A program made the position numbers and the translations under genes. From Nitrososphaerota archaeon (GTDB lineage Archaea; Thermoproteota; Nitrososphaeria; Nitrososphaerales; Nitrososphaeraceae), in assembly GCA_005877345.1 (NCBI GenBank), contig VBPR01000029.1, positions 1 to 17,758 of the forward strand: a stretch of 17,758 bases of DNA, in the 5' to 3' direction. This document shows, in pieces, positions 1-5,740 of the stretch. Numbering within the stretch: position 1 is the first letter of the stretch; every line of letters starts with the position of its first letter. The notes under the pieces were generated by a model. It searched no databases. It saw nothing but the letters and a program-made list of their open reading frames with translations, and was not told the origin of the DNA.

Positions 1-147
1 TATGAAATTGAACCTCGTGAACTTCATTTCGACATAAAGATGGGAATAATAGACAGAATTATTCAAAAACCAATTAGTATGAACGGTTTACGTCAGGAAG
101 TAAAAAACCAAATTAACTCTTGTAAGTTAAGAATTAATAAAAAATAG
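1..147 (+). CDS. C-terminal fragment of an unrecognised protein (cut by window edge)
   Basis: The first frame is open from base 1 and gives 48 residues ending at a TAG stop (145-147). The fragment is rich in charged residues, isoleucine and asparagine and ends in a basic tail (RINKK), with no motif I recognise. It is plus-strand and so points toward the minus-strand viral genes that follow. The same frame stays open for another 39 codons after the TAG (see next entry), so this stop may be a mutation. Function unknown; calling it coding rests only on the open frame and protein-like composition. Confidence 0.45.
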   Translation, partial: YEIEPRELHFDIKMGIIDRIIQKPISMNGLRQEVKNQINSCKLRINKK

Positions 148-267
148 TTCTCTCTGCTTAGAATCTCTTGTCATCTCTGCACGAACGATCATGATAAAGC
201 AATCGAAGAAGCATTCAATTTATATCTTAAGACCAAGACGACCGCAATGGATGAAGTATCAGTATAA
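148..267 (+). other. In-frame open stretch after the TAG, possible lost C-terminus
   Basis: Directly after the TAG at 145-147 the same frame continues for 39 codons to a TAA at 265-267. Its second half (from about base 187) reads like a helical C-terminus rich in Lys, Glu, Thr and Asp and ends in MDEVSV. There is no good start codon near its beginning. It could be the former end of the upstream gene, cut off by a nonsense mutation, or chance. Confidence 0.25.
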
Positions 268-276
268 AATATCATT

Positions 277-555
277 TTATTTTATTATTTTGCCCTGGTC
301 TAGAATATTAACAAAGAACTTATTTTTGCACTGAGGACAAACTAAAAAAGCAGTTACTCTTAAGGAAGTTCTAAGATTATTATATAGTGACATATCTTGT
401 CCTAGAGGATAGAAATTCAGTCGTTCCTGTTCACAGTAGACATTAGTTTTATCCACAGGATTAGGATTATTACAGAAAATACAATGAAAATCCATAGAAT
501 TAAAATGCTCGATTATTTGTTTTTCCGATTCTTCACTCAGATAATCTCTAATCAT
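277..555 (-). CDS. Small zinc-ribbon protein next to terminase remnant
   Basis: The product is 92 residues. Two CxxC knuckles are visible, CIFC at residues 25-28 and CPQC at 73-76, a spacing typical of a zinc ribbon that binds one Zn(II). The rest is a mixed charged sequence with a lysine-rich end. It lies 30 nt downstream of the broken large-terminase gene on the same strand and was probably part of the same viral transcription unit. Unlike the terminase it has no visible lesion. Zinc ribbons of this size often bind nucleic acid or other proteins, but no specific role can be read from the sequence. The ATG is preceded by an A/T-rich stretch with no ribosome-binding site. Confidence 0.65.
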   Translation of the reverse strand: MIRDYLSEESEKQIIEHFNSMDFHCIFCNNPNPVDKTNVYCEQERLNFYPLGQDMSLYNNLRTSLRVTAFLVCPQCKNKFFVNILDQGKIIK

Positions 556-585
556 TTATTATTAAATTTGGAATACAATTAACTT

Positions 586-2018
586 TTATTTAATATTATA
601 ACCTTTCAAACTTAGCCTTAGTGCATCTAAACTATCATTGAATGAAGTTTGTTCTTTGTCTAGTGAATATTCTCTAGCGTATGCCGTTCTTAACGACGTT
701 ATTAATTTCTCAAATTGTTTTGGAATTGCTAGATAATTCTTGCTTATCATGACGTGTAAATGTGATAACATTTGTTTGTGTTCAGTTGTAAAATTAACTG
801 GAATAATTTTCATTATCTCTGGACTAACATCATTTGTTTCCCAATTCAAGGATTCATCAAATGCCACTTTCATCAAGTTAACTGCTGCACGATTAGCCCC
901 ATCTACGTAAAACAAAGTATTCCAATGTTTTCTATAAAGGGAATGACAGATATCAACAATAGTTTGAGGATTTGCCTTGTCATACTCTTCGGCAAACCTA
1001 ACAATGATTCTGTCTTGACCTTCAATGTTTAGATGTTCAGTCATTACAATAGCGGTCTGAACTACTAAAAGCAAAATCAACACCTACAGAATGCAAATTA
1101 TAATTCGATATTGGTGTATCTTGCAAGGGTTCACTTAACTTGATGCATTGATCTATCAGCAATGGCGAAAAGACATTTCCAATTTTTCCTAAATATTTTA
1201 AGTTGTATTCCCTTTCAAATTCAGGTTCTAGTTTCTTTTTTTTCAATAAATGCTCTATCATATATTTTATCTAGACGATAAGTGTAATCTAGTTTTAATT
1301 TATAATATTTAGAATTAGGATCATTTTCTATTCTTTGCATCAATCCATCGGGTCGGTTAGGTGTTGAACATAAAATTATTTTACAATTTGATTTCTCTTC
1401 ATAAGGACTAATAGCATGAATTAATTCATCTTGTATTGAATCTTCCAGATAATCAGATTCATCTACAAAAATATAACTTGTCTCAAAATAGCCTCGAATA
1501 TCTTTAATGTTCTTCGTGGGAAATACCTTGATCCATGTTTTCTTAAGCCATAATTCTGTATATTTTGATTCTAATCTTATCGGGAAATTCTCAAATAAGG
1601 CTTGTAGTTTTTCCTTTATGTAATTTGCATGTTCTTCCCTAGTCCCTAAAACAATAAAGATAGATTTGTGATCTAACTCTGATGAACTAAGAATTTTCCA
1701 AGCAAAATATCTTATCATAAAGGTAGTAACACCTATACCCCTTGATTTTAGAATCCAAGTGTTTTGAATTTATTCTATCGTATTGAATAGTAGTTTCTCA
1801 TAATCAAATAATGAATATTCTTTGTTGTTCTTAACAGGTAAACCAATAATATGATTAAAACAACAATTACGATCTATCAAGAAATCTAAATCATGTTTTT
1901 GTTTATCCCAGATCCAAAAGGGTTTATCTAAAAAAATGTCTAACTCATTTGCATGATCTGATAATAGAGGGTTATCAGTATTATAGAGCGGGTAAAGAAT
2001 TATTTTCATCGGTTTCAA
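586..2018 (-). pseudogene. Phage terminase large subunit, broken (one stop, two frameshifts)
   Basis: Pieced together, this is about 475 codons of the ATPase-nuclease that pumps DNA into heads of tailed viruses. In order: an N-terminal segment from the ATG at 2018; the ATP-binding segment with Walker-A-like KSRGIGVTT (about 1748-1722); Walker B FVDESDY; the coupling motif ILCSTPN; a segment FEREYNLKYLGKIGNVF; and an RNase-H-like nuclease start GVDFAFSSS (about 1084-1058) and end with a conserved-looking DSLDALR. Three lesions break it: an in-frame TAA at 1772-1770 just before Walker A; a +1 shift in an eight-A run (T8 at 1236-1243 on the plus strand), where removing one A restores FIEKKKLEPEF; and a second +1 shift near 1062-1065 in the nuclease domain. 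The start overlaps the preceding gene by 38 nt, the usual small/large terminase coupling. Family assignment is from motif order; no search was run. Confidence 0.88.
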
Positions 2019-2364
2019 TTTGATTATTATTTGATTTTATTGATTTTTCCATTACATATCTAGAAGCGTCATAATAGGGACTGATGTATGTTTGTAGTTC
2101 TGCAATCTTTTGTAAAATTAATACCTTCTTGAAATTGTCCTTTTCTGCGTTGTATAACTTCCAGTATTCTTTATTGATTAATCCCAACTGGTCAATTCTT
2201 TCCAAATGTTGATCAACAAATCCCTCTTTGGCTATTAACGATAGACGTTCAAATCTAGATTGTTTTATCTTTCTTTTCAAGATGTAAAACTGTGGAACAC
2301 TTATGTAAAAACCCCTGTCACTTAGACACTGCATACTATCCTTTTCCGACAAACCCATTGCCAT
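1981..2364 (-). CDS. Helix-turn-helix small-terminase-like protein
   Basis: The product from the ATG at 2364 is 127 residues: an N-terminal helical region that reads like a DNA-binding helix-turn-helix (about residues 1-35), a long charged helical middle, and a polar Asn/Asp/Glu-rich tail. Its position directly upstream of, and overlapping, the large-terminase gene fits the small terminase subunit, which recognises viral DNA ends. The frame is open a further 15 codons upstream (to 2409, after tandem stops TGA TAA), and those codons (ending KPYIIEI) look like the missing first helix. There is no standard start codon there. Either the protein really starts at 2364 or its start has been lost, so it may also be a pseudogene. 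Confidence 0.6.
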   Translation of the reverse strand: MAMGLSEKDSMQCLSDRGFYISVPQFYILKRKIKQSRFERLSLIAKEGFVDQHLERIDQLGLINKEYWKLYNAEKDNFKKVLILQKIAELQTYISPYYDASRYVMEKSIKSNNNQIETDENNSLPAL

Positions 2365-2420
2365 TATTTCAATTATGTAAGGTTTGATACTATTGTTCTT
2401 TATCGATTCTTATCACCATT

Positions 2421-2440
2421 TTATATTTTTTCTATATACT
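2421..2440 (-). promoter_or_regulatory. TATA-box region of the terminase operon
   Basis: The minus strand reads GTATATAGA followed by AAAATATAA, a typical archaeal TATA-like stretch. The distal box (2431-2439) would place transcription start near 2409, exactly where the open frame of the small-terminase-like gene begins, rather than near the ATG at 2364. Confidence 0.4.
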
Positions 2441-2464
2441 TTTTATCTTTAATAATCTTCTATG

Positions 2465-3025
2465 CTAATCTACAAACTTGAATGTCTTTAGTATCTGTTC
2501 AAATTCTGGTAAGTATTTTTCAAAGTCTTTTACATTAGCCAAATATCTTATGAAATATGGTTTCTTGTCATGCCATATCATATATTCTACAATTTTAATG
2601 CCACTGAATGATTTTATTCCATCCCCATAGATTTTTACTGCTGTTTCATTGTCAATTGTTCCGTTCTGTTTAGAAGTAACTTGCATCCCGTCCTGTCTAT
2701 CTATTTTATATTTCACATACAAATCAAAATCAGCGTTTTTTATTGGAAAAGTCCTATCCTGTTCAAACGAAGAGAATGCACCTCCATCTTTCATTGTTTC
2801 ATTAAAGGGTTCAGTATTGTTAAGAAGCAATACACCGAATTCGTTTGGAGTTAGTGTCACCGAAGAATTCAGCACGCCCTCTTCATATGTCCAATTGTCT
2901 GGTATGTCTATTGAAAAAGTCGTATTCTTTACAGTTGTTAAAGCGTAAACATTAGAAACCGATAATGACAGCACTACCGTAATAGTTAGTATGGGTATAA
3001 ACAACAATGGCGACATACCGTTCAT
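2465..3025 (-). CDS. Secreted PsbP-like protein
   Basis: The product is 186 residues with an N-terminal hydrophobic signal segment (residues 5-28, cleavage plausible after VYA). The body contains IDIPDNWTYEE, a PxxW element typical of PsbP/DcrB-type folds, then alternating beta-strand-like stretches, and ends in a helix plus strand (FEQILKTFKFVD) that matches the usual end of this fold. Several N-x-S/T sites suggest glycosylation outside the membrane, as in other archaeal surface proteins. Such proteins are numerous in Nitrososphaeria and their role is unknown. The gene is monocistronic and appears leaderless: a TATA box lies about 29 nt before the ATG. Its stop is 101 nt from the start of the terminase remnant, on the same strand. 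Confidence 0.8.
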   Translation of the reverse strand: MNGMSPLLFIPILTITVVLSLSVSNVYALTTVKNTTFSIDIPDNWTYEEGVLNSSVTLTPNEFGVLLLNNTEPFNETMKDGGAFSSFEQDRTFPIKNADFDLYVKYKIDRQDGMQVTSKQNGTIDNETAVKIYGDGIKSFSGIKIVEYMIWHDKKPYFIRYLANVKDFEKYLPEFEQILKTFKFVD

Positions 3026-3049
3026 TAGAAAATGGTAATGACTGGATTC

Positions 3050-3058
3050 TTATATAAA
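3050..3058 (-). promoter_or_regulatory. TATA box of the PsbP-like gene
   Basis: The minus strand reads TTTATATAA, centred about 29 nt upstream of the ATG at 3025. This distance fits a leaderless archaeal transcript. Confidence 0.55.
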
Positions 3059-3165
3059 TGGTCTATTCGATTCCCAAAAATTCCCAGACCCTATTCTGTG
3101 GTCTTAACCCCAATTCTTGGATCTGCCTTATTGTGGGGCTTGATTCACGACTGCTAATGAAACAA

Positions 3166-3249
3166 TTATATCAGTAGCACCAACAAGACACCAACAAGAA
3201 TCAATATTACTATAACAATAAGTGTTTTTTGTTGTGTTTTTTGTTCCAA
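3166..3249 (-). CDS. Candidate 27-residue single-pass membrane peptide
   Basis: From a TTG at 3249 the minus strand encodes 27 residues: a short polar basic N-terminus (EQKTQQK) followed by about 18 consecutive hydrophobic residues, almost all Ile, Leu and Val with one Gly, ending at TAA 3168-3166. A GAGGTG that could pair with 16S rRNA lies about 10 nt upstream of the TTG, and an in-frame stop three codons before the TTG leaves it as the only usable start. This is the layout of small membrane proteins that modulate larger partners, but no partner can be named. The coding stretch contains simple repeats, so a chance open frame is possible. Confidence 0.4.
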   Translation of the reverse strand: MEQKTQQKTLIVIVILILVGVLLVLLI

Positions 3250-3512
3250 TCTATCCTATCACCTCTTTCAAGTATTCTATATACGGGTTTTGACCCATGG
3301 TTATCTTCAACATGTTCTTTGATATACTACGTCTAAATCAGTTGTAAATTCGCAATAATAACATCTGAAATATTTATGCACTGTCATGTCATGTCACGTC
3401 ACTATATCAATGTTAATTTGGAATTAATAATAATTTTCTATTTTCTTGTCTTACTTAATAAAATAATTTGGAGAAATACCTTAAATATTGTAACCATTTA
3501 TAAAGAAAAACA

Positions 3513-4316
3513 ATGTATAAATTGCAAGTGAATAACAAAGTGCTATTTTCTTTATTCTTCGTTTCTGTAGCACTCGTTCTTTTCTCTTCTTCAGTGATTG
3601 TATTTCCCAATCAGGCAATTGCAGCAGGAAAATTTACGATTGACCCTAAAATAAATCTAAAAAAATTAAATAATCCTCAAAAACTGTAGGTTGTAGCATA
3701 CTCTACCGGCCAAAACAAAACTAAATATCTGACAGGTAACGATCTGAACTCAAATACTGCTACCGTTTCTTTCCAATTTAATCAGAAAAATGACCTTGTT
3801 ACTGCTGTTCATAGGGATGAATATTTTGTATGTGCCTACGACCTTAATCCACAAACAAATGAGATGAAGTCTTATTCTTGCATTGAGGGTAATCTTGAAA
3901 ATCCATCTGGAAAAAATCGAGTAAACATAGGTTCCGGGCCTGTGGTTACTTTGTCTAGCGGGCCGTTCAAACCTGTCAACGGTGCGGAAATAAAGAATCC
4001 AACTATTGTGGTGTGGATAGAAAATCTTGCTGGTAAAAAACATCTAAAGGATATCAAAGCGGTTGCCATGATTAAAGGAGAATTTAAGTCTAAGATAATA
4101 GATGCACGAAAGATGCTGGAAAAATCAAAGGACAATATAATAAAGGTTCCACTCCTTTTTGACAAGACTCCTGAAATTGGTCCAATCAAAAAAGGAGATT
4201 TCCTTTTTGCTTGTGTCTCTGCTAATGTGTTAAAACCAGTTGAGGGAACAGAATGTGAGCATAGAGAGACATCACATACAGGAAACATACATAACATAGT
4301 GGCAAGACACGACTAG
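3513..4316 (+). pseudogene. Secreted protein interrupted by an in-frame TAG
   Basis: One frame runs from ATG 3513 to TAG 4314-4316 (267 codons) with a single internal TAG at 3687-3689, after 58 residues. The first part has a signal peptide (hydrophobic residues 10-38, cleavage after AIAA). After the TAG the protein continues as VVAYSTGQNKTKYLTG and onward, with protein-like composition to the end; a conserved-looking Cys pair occurs around DEYFVCAYDL and SYSCIEG. A C-to-T change turning CAG (Gln) into TAG would explain the stop. A product starting at the internal ATG 3864 would lack a signal peptide. No family recognised. Either a recently inactivated gene or an assembly error; TAG also ends this gene, so reassignment is unlikely. 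Confidence 0.75.
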
Positions 4317-4424
4317 AATGTTTAAGCAAATTTTTATAAATTCAAAATTTCAATATAATATCATTGACAACTGATGGACGTTTGAGATCTTAATAAGGAA
4401 CTTATATGACACCGATTTTAAGGT

Positions 4425-4856
4425 TTGAGGCTGAATAAGTTGAAACTATACACTATTGCCTTGTTTTTAGCACCTTTGCTTCTAATCAATTCTGGGTATG
4501 CCGGCTCAAATGATCTAATTGGGACATACGAAGGTAAAGGGATTTTTAGTATAGAAGACATGTCCGCAACTAAAAAAGGTTCAGATTACAAATTCATTGG
4601 ATATGTTCATAATATTAGTAATAAGACACTTTATATTTCTGACATTATAATGGAGATGTTCAATTCCAAGGATAAACTTATCCAACTTATAAGAATAGGT
4701 GGAGGAATAGTCATAGAATCTGGTGAAAAATTGCCTTATAAAGTAATTGCTCATGACGTGAATTTTTCGCACTTGGATCATTACGTTGTTACAGTTCTTA
4801 ACACTAACAAATCTCCAGATCAACTTTTCCAGAAGGTCTTTAGTCAAGTATATTAG
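4425..4856 (+). CDS. Secreted FxLYD-like beta-sandwich protein
   Basis: The product is 143 residues, with a signal peptide at residues 5-26 (LYTIALFLAPLLLINSGYA). The mature part contains GYVHNISNKTLYISDIIMEMF, a strand pattern like the FxLYD extracytoplasmic domain (gain or loss of an N-terminal strand, then a hydrophobic I-x-M-x-F strand in place of FxLYD). N-x-S/T sites occur in the mature part. The start is TTG at 4425, since no ATG is available in this frame before the signal peptide; a TTG five codons later is an alternative. It follows the interrupted secreted-protein gene by 108 nt on the same strand with its own TATA-like TTTATAAATT at 4330-4339. Function unknown; probably a surface protein. 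Confidence 0.7.
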   Translation: MRLNKLKLYTIALFLAPLLLINSGYAGSNDLIGTYEGKGIFSIEDMSATKKGSDYKFIGYVHNISNKTLYISDIIMEMFNSKDKLIQLIRIGGGIVIESGEKLPYKVIAHDVNFSHLDHYVVTVLNTNKSPDQLFQKVFSQVY

Positions 4857-4893
4857 CACGAATTAACTCAGTTTTTAACCCATTTTCACGCTT

Positions 4894-4921
4894 AAACCCC
4901 CAAATAGTCATCTTGGGGTTT
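4894..4921 (+). terminator. Strong hairpin after the FxLYD-like gene
   Basis: AAACCCCCAA (4894-4903) pairs with TTGGGGTTT (4913-4921) with one bulged C and a 9-nt loop. It lies 37 nt after the stop codon, with a T5 run at 4872-4876 just before it. It probably marks the transcript end. The loop and inner stem can pair alternatively with 4981-4989 (AAATAGTCA/TGACTATTT, 9 of 9). Confidence 0.45.
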
Positions 4922-4984
4922 CGGAGGTTGTGAGCGCTCTGCTTGATTAGTGACGAGACAATGGTGTCAAAATGCGAAGGTGAC

Positions 4985-5011
4985 TATTTTCTAGAATATC
5001 ACTAGTGATAT
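4985..5011. promoter_or_regulatory. Operator copy 1 (27-bp repeat with 16-bp palindrome)
   Basis: First of two identical 27-bp direct repeats. Bases 4996-5011 are the perfect palindrome ATATCACTAGTGATAT. A further half site (GTGATAT) follows at 5013-5019. It lies upstream of the TATA box at 5026-5035, where a bound dimer could either recruit or exclude TBP/TFB. Confidence 0.7.
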
Positions 5012-5025
5012 GGTGATATGGGTAA

Positions 5026-5035
5026 TTTATAAAAA
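5026..5035 (+). promoter_or_regulatory. TATA box between the two operators
   Basis: TTTATAAAAA is a near-ideal archaeal TATA box. It sits between operator copies 1 and 2 and predicts transcription start at about 5055-5060, inside operator copy 2, with a 5' leader of about 65 nt before the ATG at 5122. Confidence 0.6.
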
Positions 5036-5043
5036 TTATCAAA

Positions 5044-5070
5044 TATTTTCTAGAATATCACTAGTGATAT
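5044..5070. promoter_or_regulatory. Operator copy 2 (27-bp repeat with 16-bp palindrome)
   Basis: Second copy, identical to 4985-5011 over 27 bp and offset by 59 bp. The palindrome occupies 5055-5070. It overlaps the predicted transcription start, a classical position for repression. The 59-bp offset is between five and six DNA turns, so the two dimers would lie roughly on related faces of the helix. Confidence 0.7.
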
Positions 5071-5121
5071 AATTAACAATGTTTAACAACGTTTAAGAGA
5101 GTTGTTGGGGCAGTATAAGAA

Positions 5122-5313
5122 ATGACCAAACAGAAGAAACTTTTCAACAAAAAGGGTGATTCTGTCGAGATAAAAGAGGATGGCAAAGACGTGACACTGA
5201 CAGTTCAATATACGACGAAGGTCGAGCCAACGGTGGCAACGCCGGAGGACAACTTTAATGACCTTGTCTCGGTTTATGAAAGGACAGGCTTTACCGAAGA
5301 GCCAAGGCAATAG
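5122..5313 (+). CDS. Hypothetical 63-residue acidic/basic protein under double operator
   Basis: The product is small and hydrophilic: a basic N-terminus (residues 1-12, MTKQKKLFNKKG), two beta-strand-like stretches (SVEIKEDG and DVTLTVQYTT, about 14-32), and an acidic, proline-containing C-terminal half with a short helical part (FNDLVSVYERTGF). There is no membrane segment or cysteine. I do not recognise the family. Its control region is the most elaborate in the window, with two identical palindromic operators flanking the TATA box, which suggests tight regulation by a dimeric factor, possibly the protein itself or an unlinked repressor. The ATG lacks a convincing ribosome-binding site. 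Confidence 0.6.
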   Translation: MTKQKKLFNKKGDSVEIKEDGKDVTLTVQYTTKVEPTVATPEDNFNDLVSVYERTGFTEEPRQ

Positions 5314-5542
5314 TTCGTTTTATAACTAACTTAACTCCAAAATTGATCATCGACGAAGTTGACAAAACTTAGTCAAATAGTTTGAAAACTCATTGTAAGA
5401 AAAATGACCCATGTCTTTGACTATAAGTGGTCTCTCTTTAAGCCACTTGGTAGTACAATTATTTACTTTTGATTTTACAGACTTGCTGGTAAATCCTTTG
5501 TTTTTGTAATAGCAAATCTATTCAGGTTTACTTTTGTTGGAG

Positions 5543-5677
5543 ATGTGTTCAAGGCTTGCCGATAAGTCCGCTTATCAAAGAATTCATCAACTGATTGAAG
5601 AACAATTCTCTAACTGTTCTGAAACTTTAGTGGAGCCTTTTAAGTTAGGAATTCTAATTTCGACTATCAAGCATTAA
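5543..5677 (+). pseudogene. Possible 44-codon gene remnant
   Basis: An open frame from ATG 5543 to TAA 5677 encodes 44 residues with a protein-like helical stretch (LADKSAYQRIHQLIEEQF). The frame is also open for 11 codons upstream of the ATG. This helix faintly recalls the C-terminal region of fumarase/aspartase-superfamily lyases, but the match is impressionistic and cannot be confirmed by eye. It has no start signals and ends 63 nt before copA. It is either a fragment of a decayed gene or chance. Confidence 0.22.
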
Positions 5678-5689
5678 GCATAACCAAAT

Positions 5690-5718
5690 TTTACATTTGT
5701 AAAGTTCTAATGTTATAT
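5690..5718 (+). promoter_or_regulatory. Putative copA operator and TATA box
   Basis: TTTACA-TT-TGTAAA (5690-5703) is a perfect inverted repeat with a 2-nt spacer. It ends 7 nt before the TATA-like TTATATTT (5711-5718), which is centred 26 nt upstream of the ATG, the leaderless spacing. A factor bound here would touch the BRE side of the promoter. Copper-responsive control is inferred only from the gene it precedes. Confidence 0.45.
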
Positions 5719-5740
5719 TTCATATAGTTTACTATAAGGT

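Larger units (their letters stand above)
3026..3512. other. Intergenic region between divergent genes
   Basis: About 490 nt between the divergent PsbP-like gene (minus) and the interrupted secreted-protein gene (plus). It holds the PsbP-like promoter, the candidate membrane micro-ORF at 3166-3249, and A/T-rich DNA near 3420-3512 with TATA-like sequence (TTAAATATT at 3481-3489) about 28 nt before the plus-strand ATG at 3513. I see no further gene. Confidence 0.6.
5314..5740 (+). other. Upstream region of the copper ATPase gene
   Basis: This 427-nt gap has short dyads (AAGTGG/CCACTT at 5425-5448; GATAAG-TCCG-CTTATC at 5561-5576), a protein-like open frame at 5543-5677, and the likely copA promoter at its right end. 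No confident gene is present. Confidence 0.5.

Noticed and set aside
1037..1261. Programmed frameshift in the terminase gene
   Set aside because: There are two shifts plus a nonsense codon. A single slippery site cannot explain all, and no pseudoknot-like structure is evident.
3872..4297. 141-codon minus-strand frame
   Set aside because: It lies antisense to the interrupted secreted protein, whose signal peptide and composition make the plus strand the coding one.
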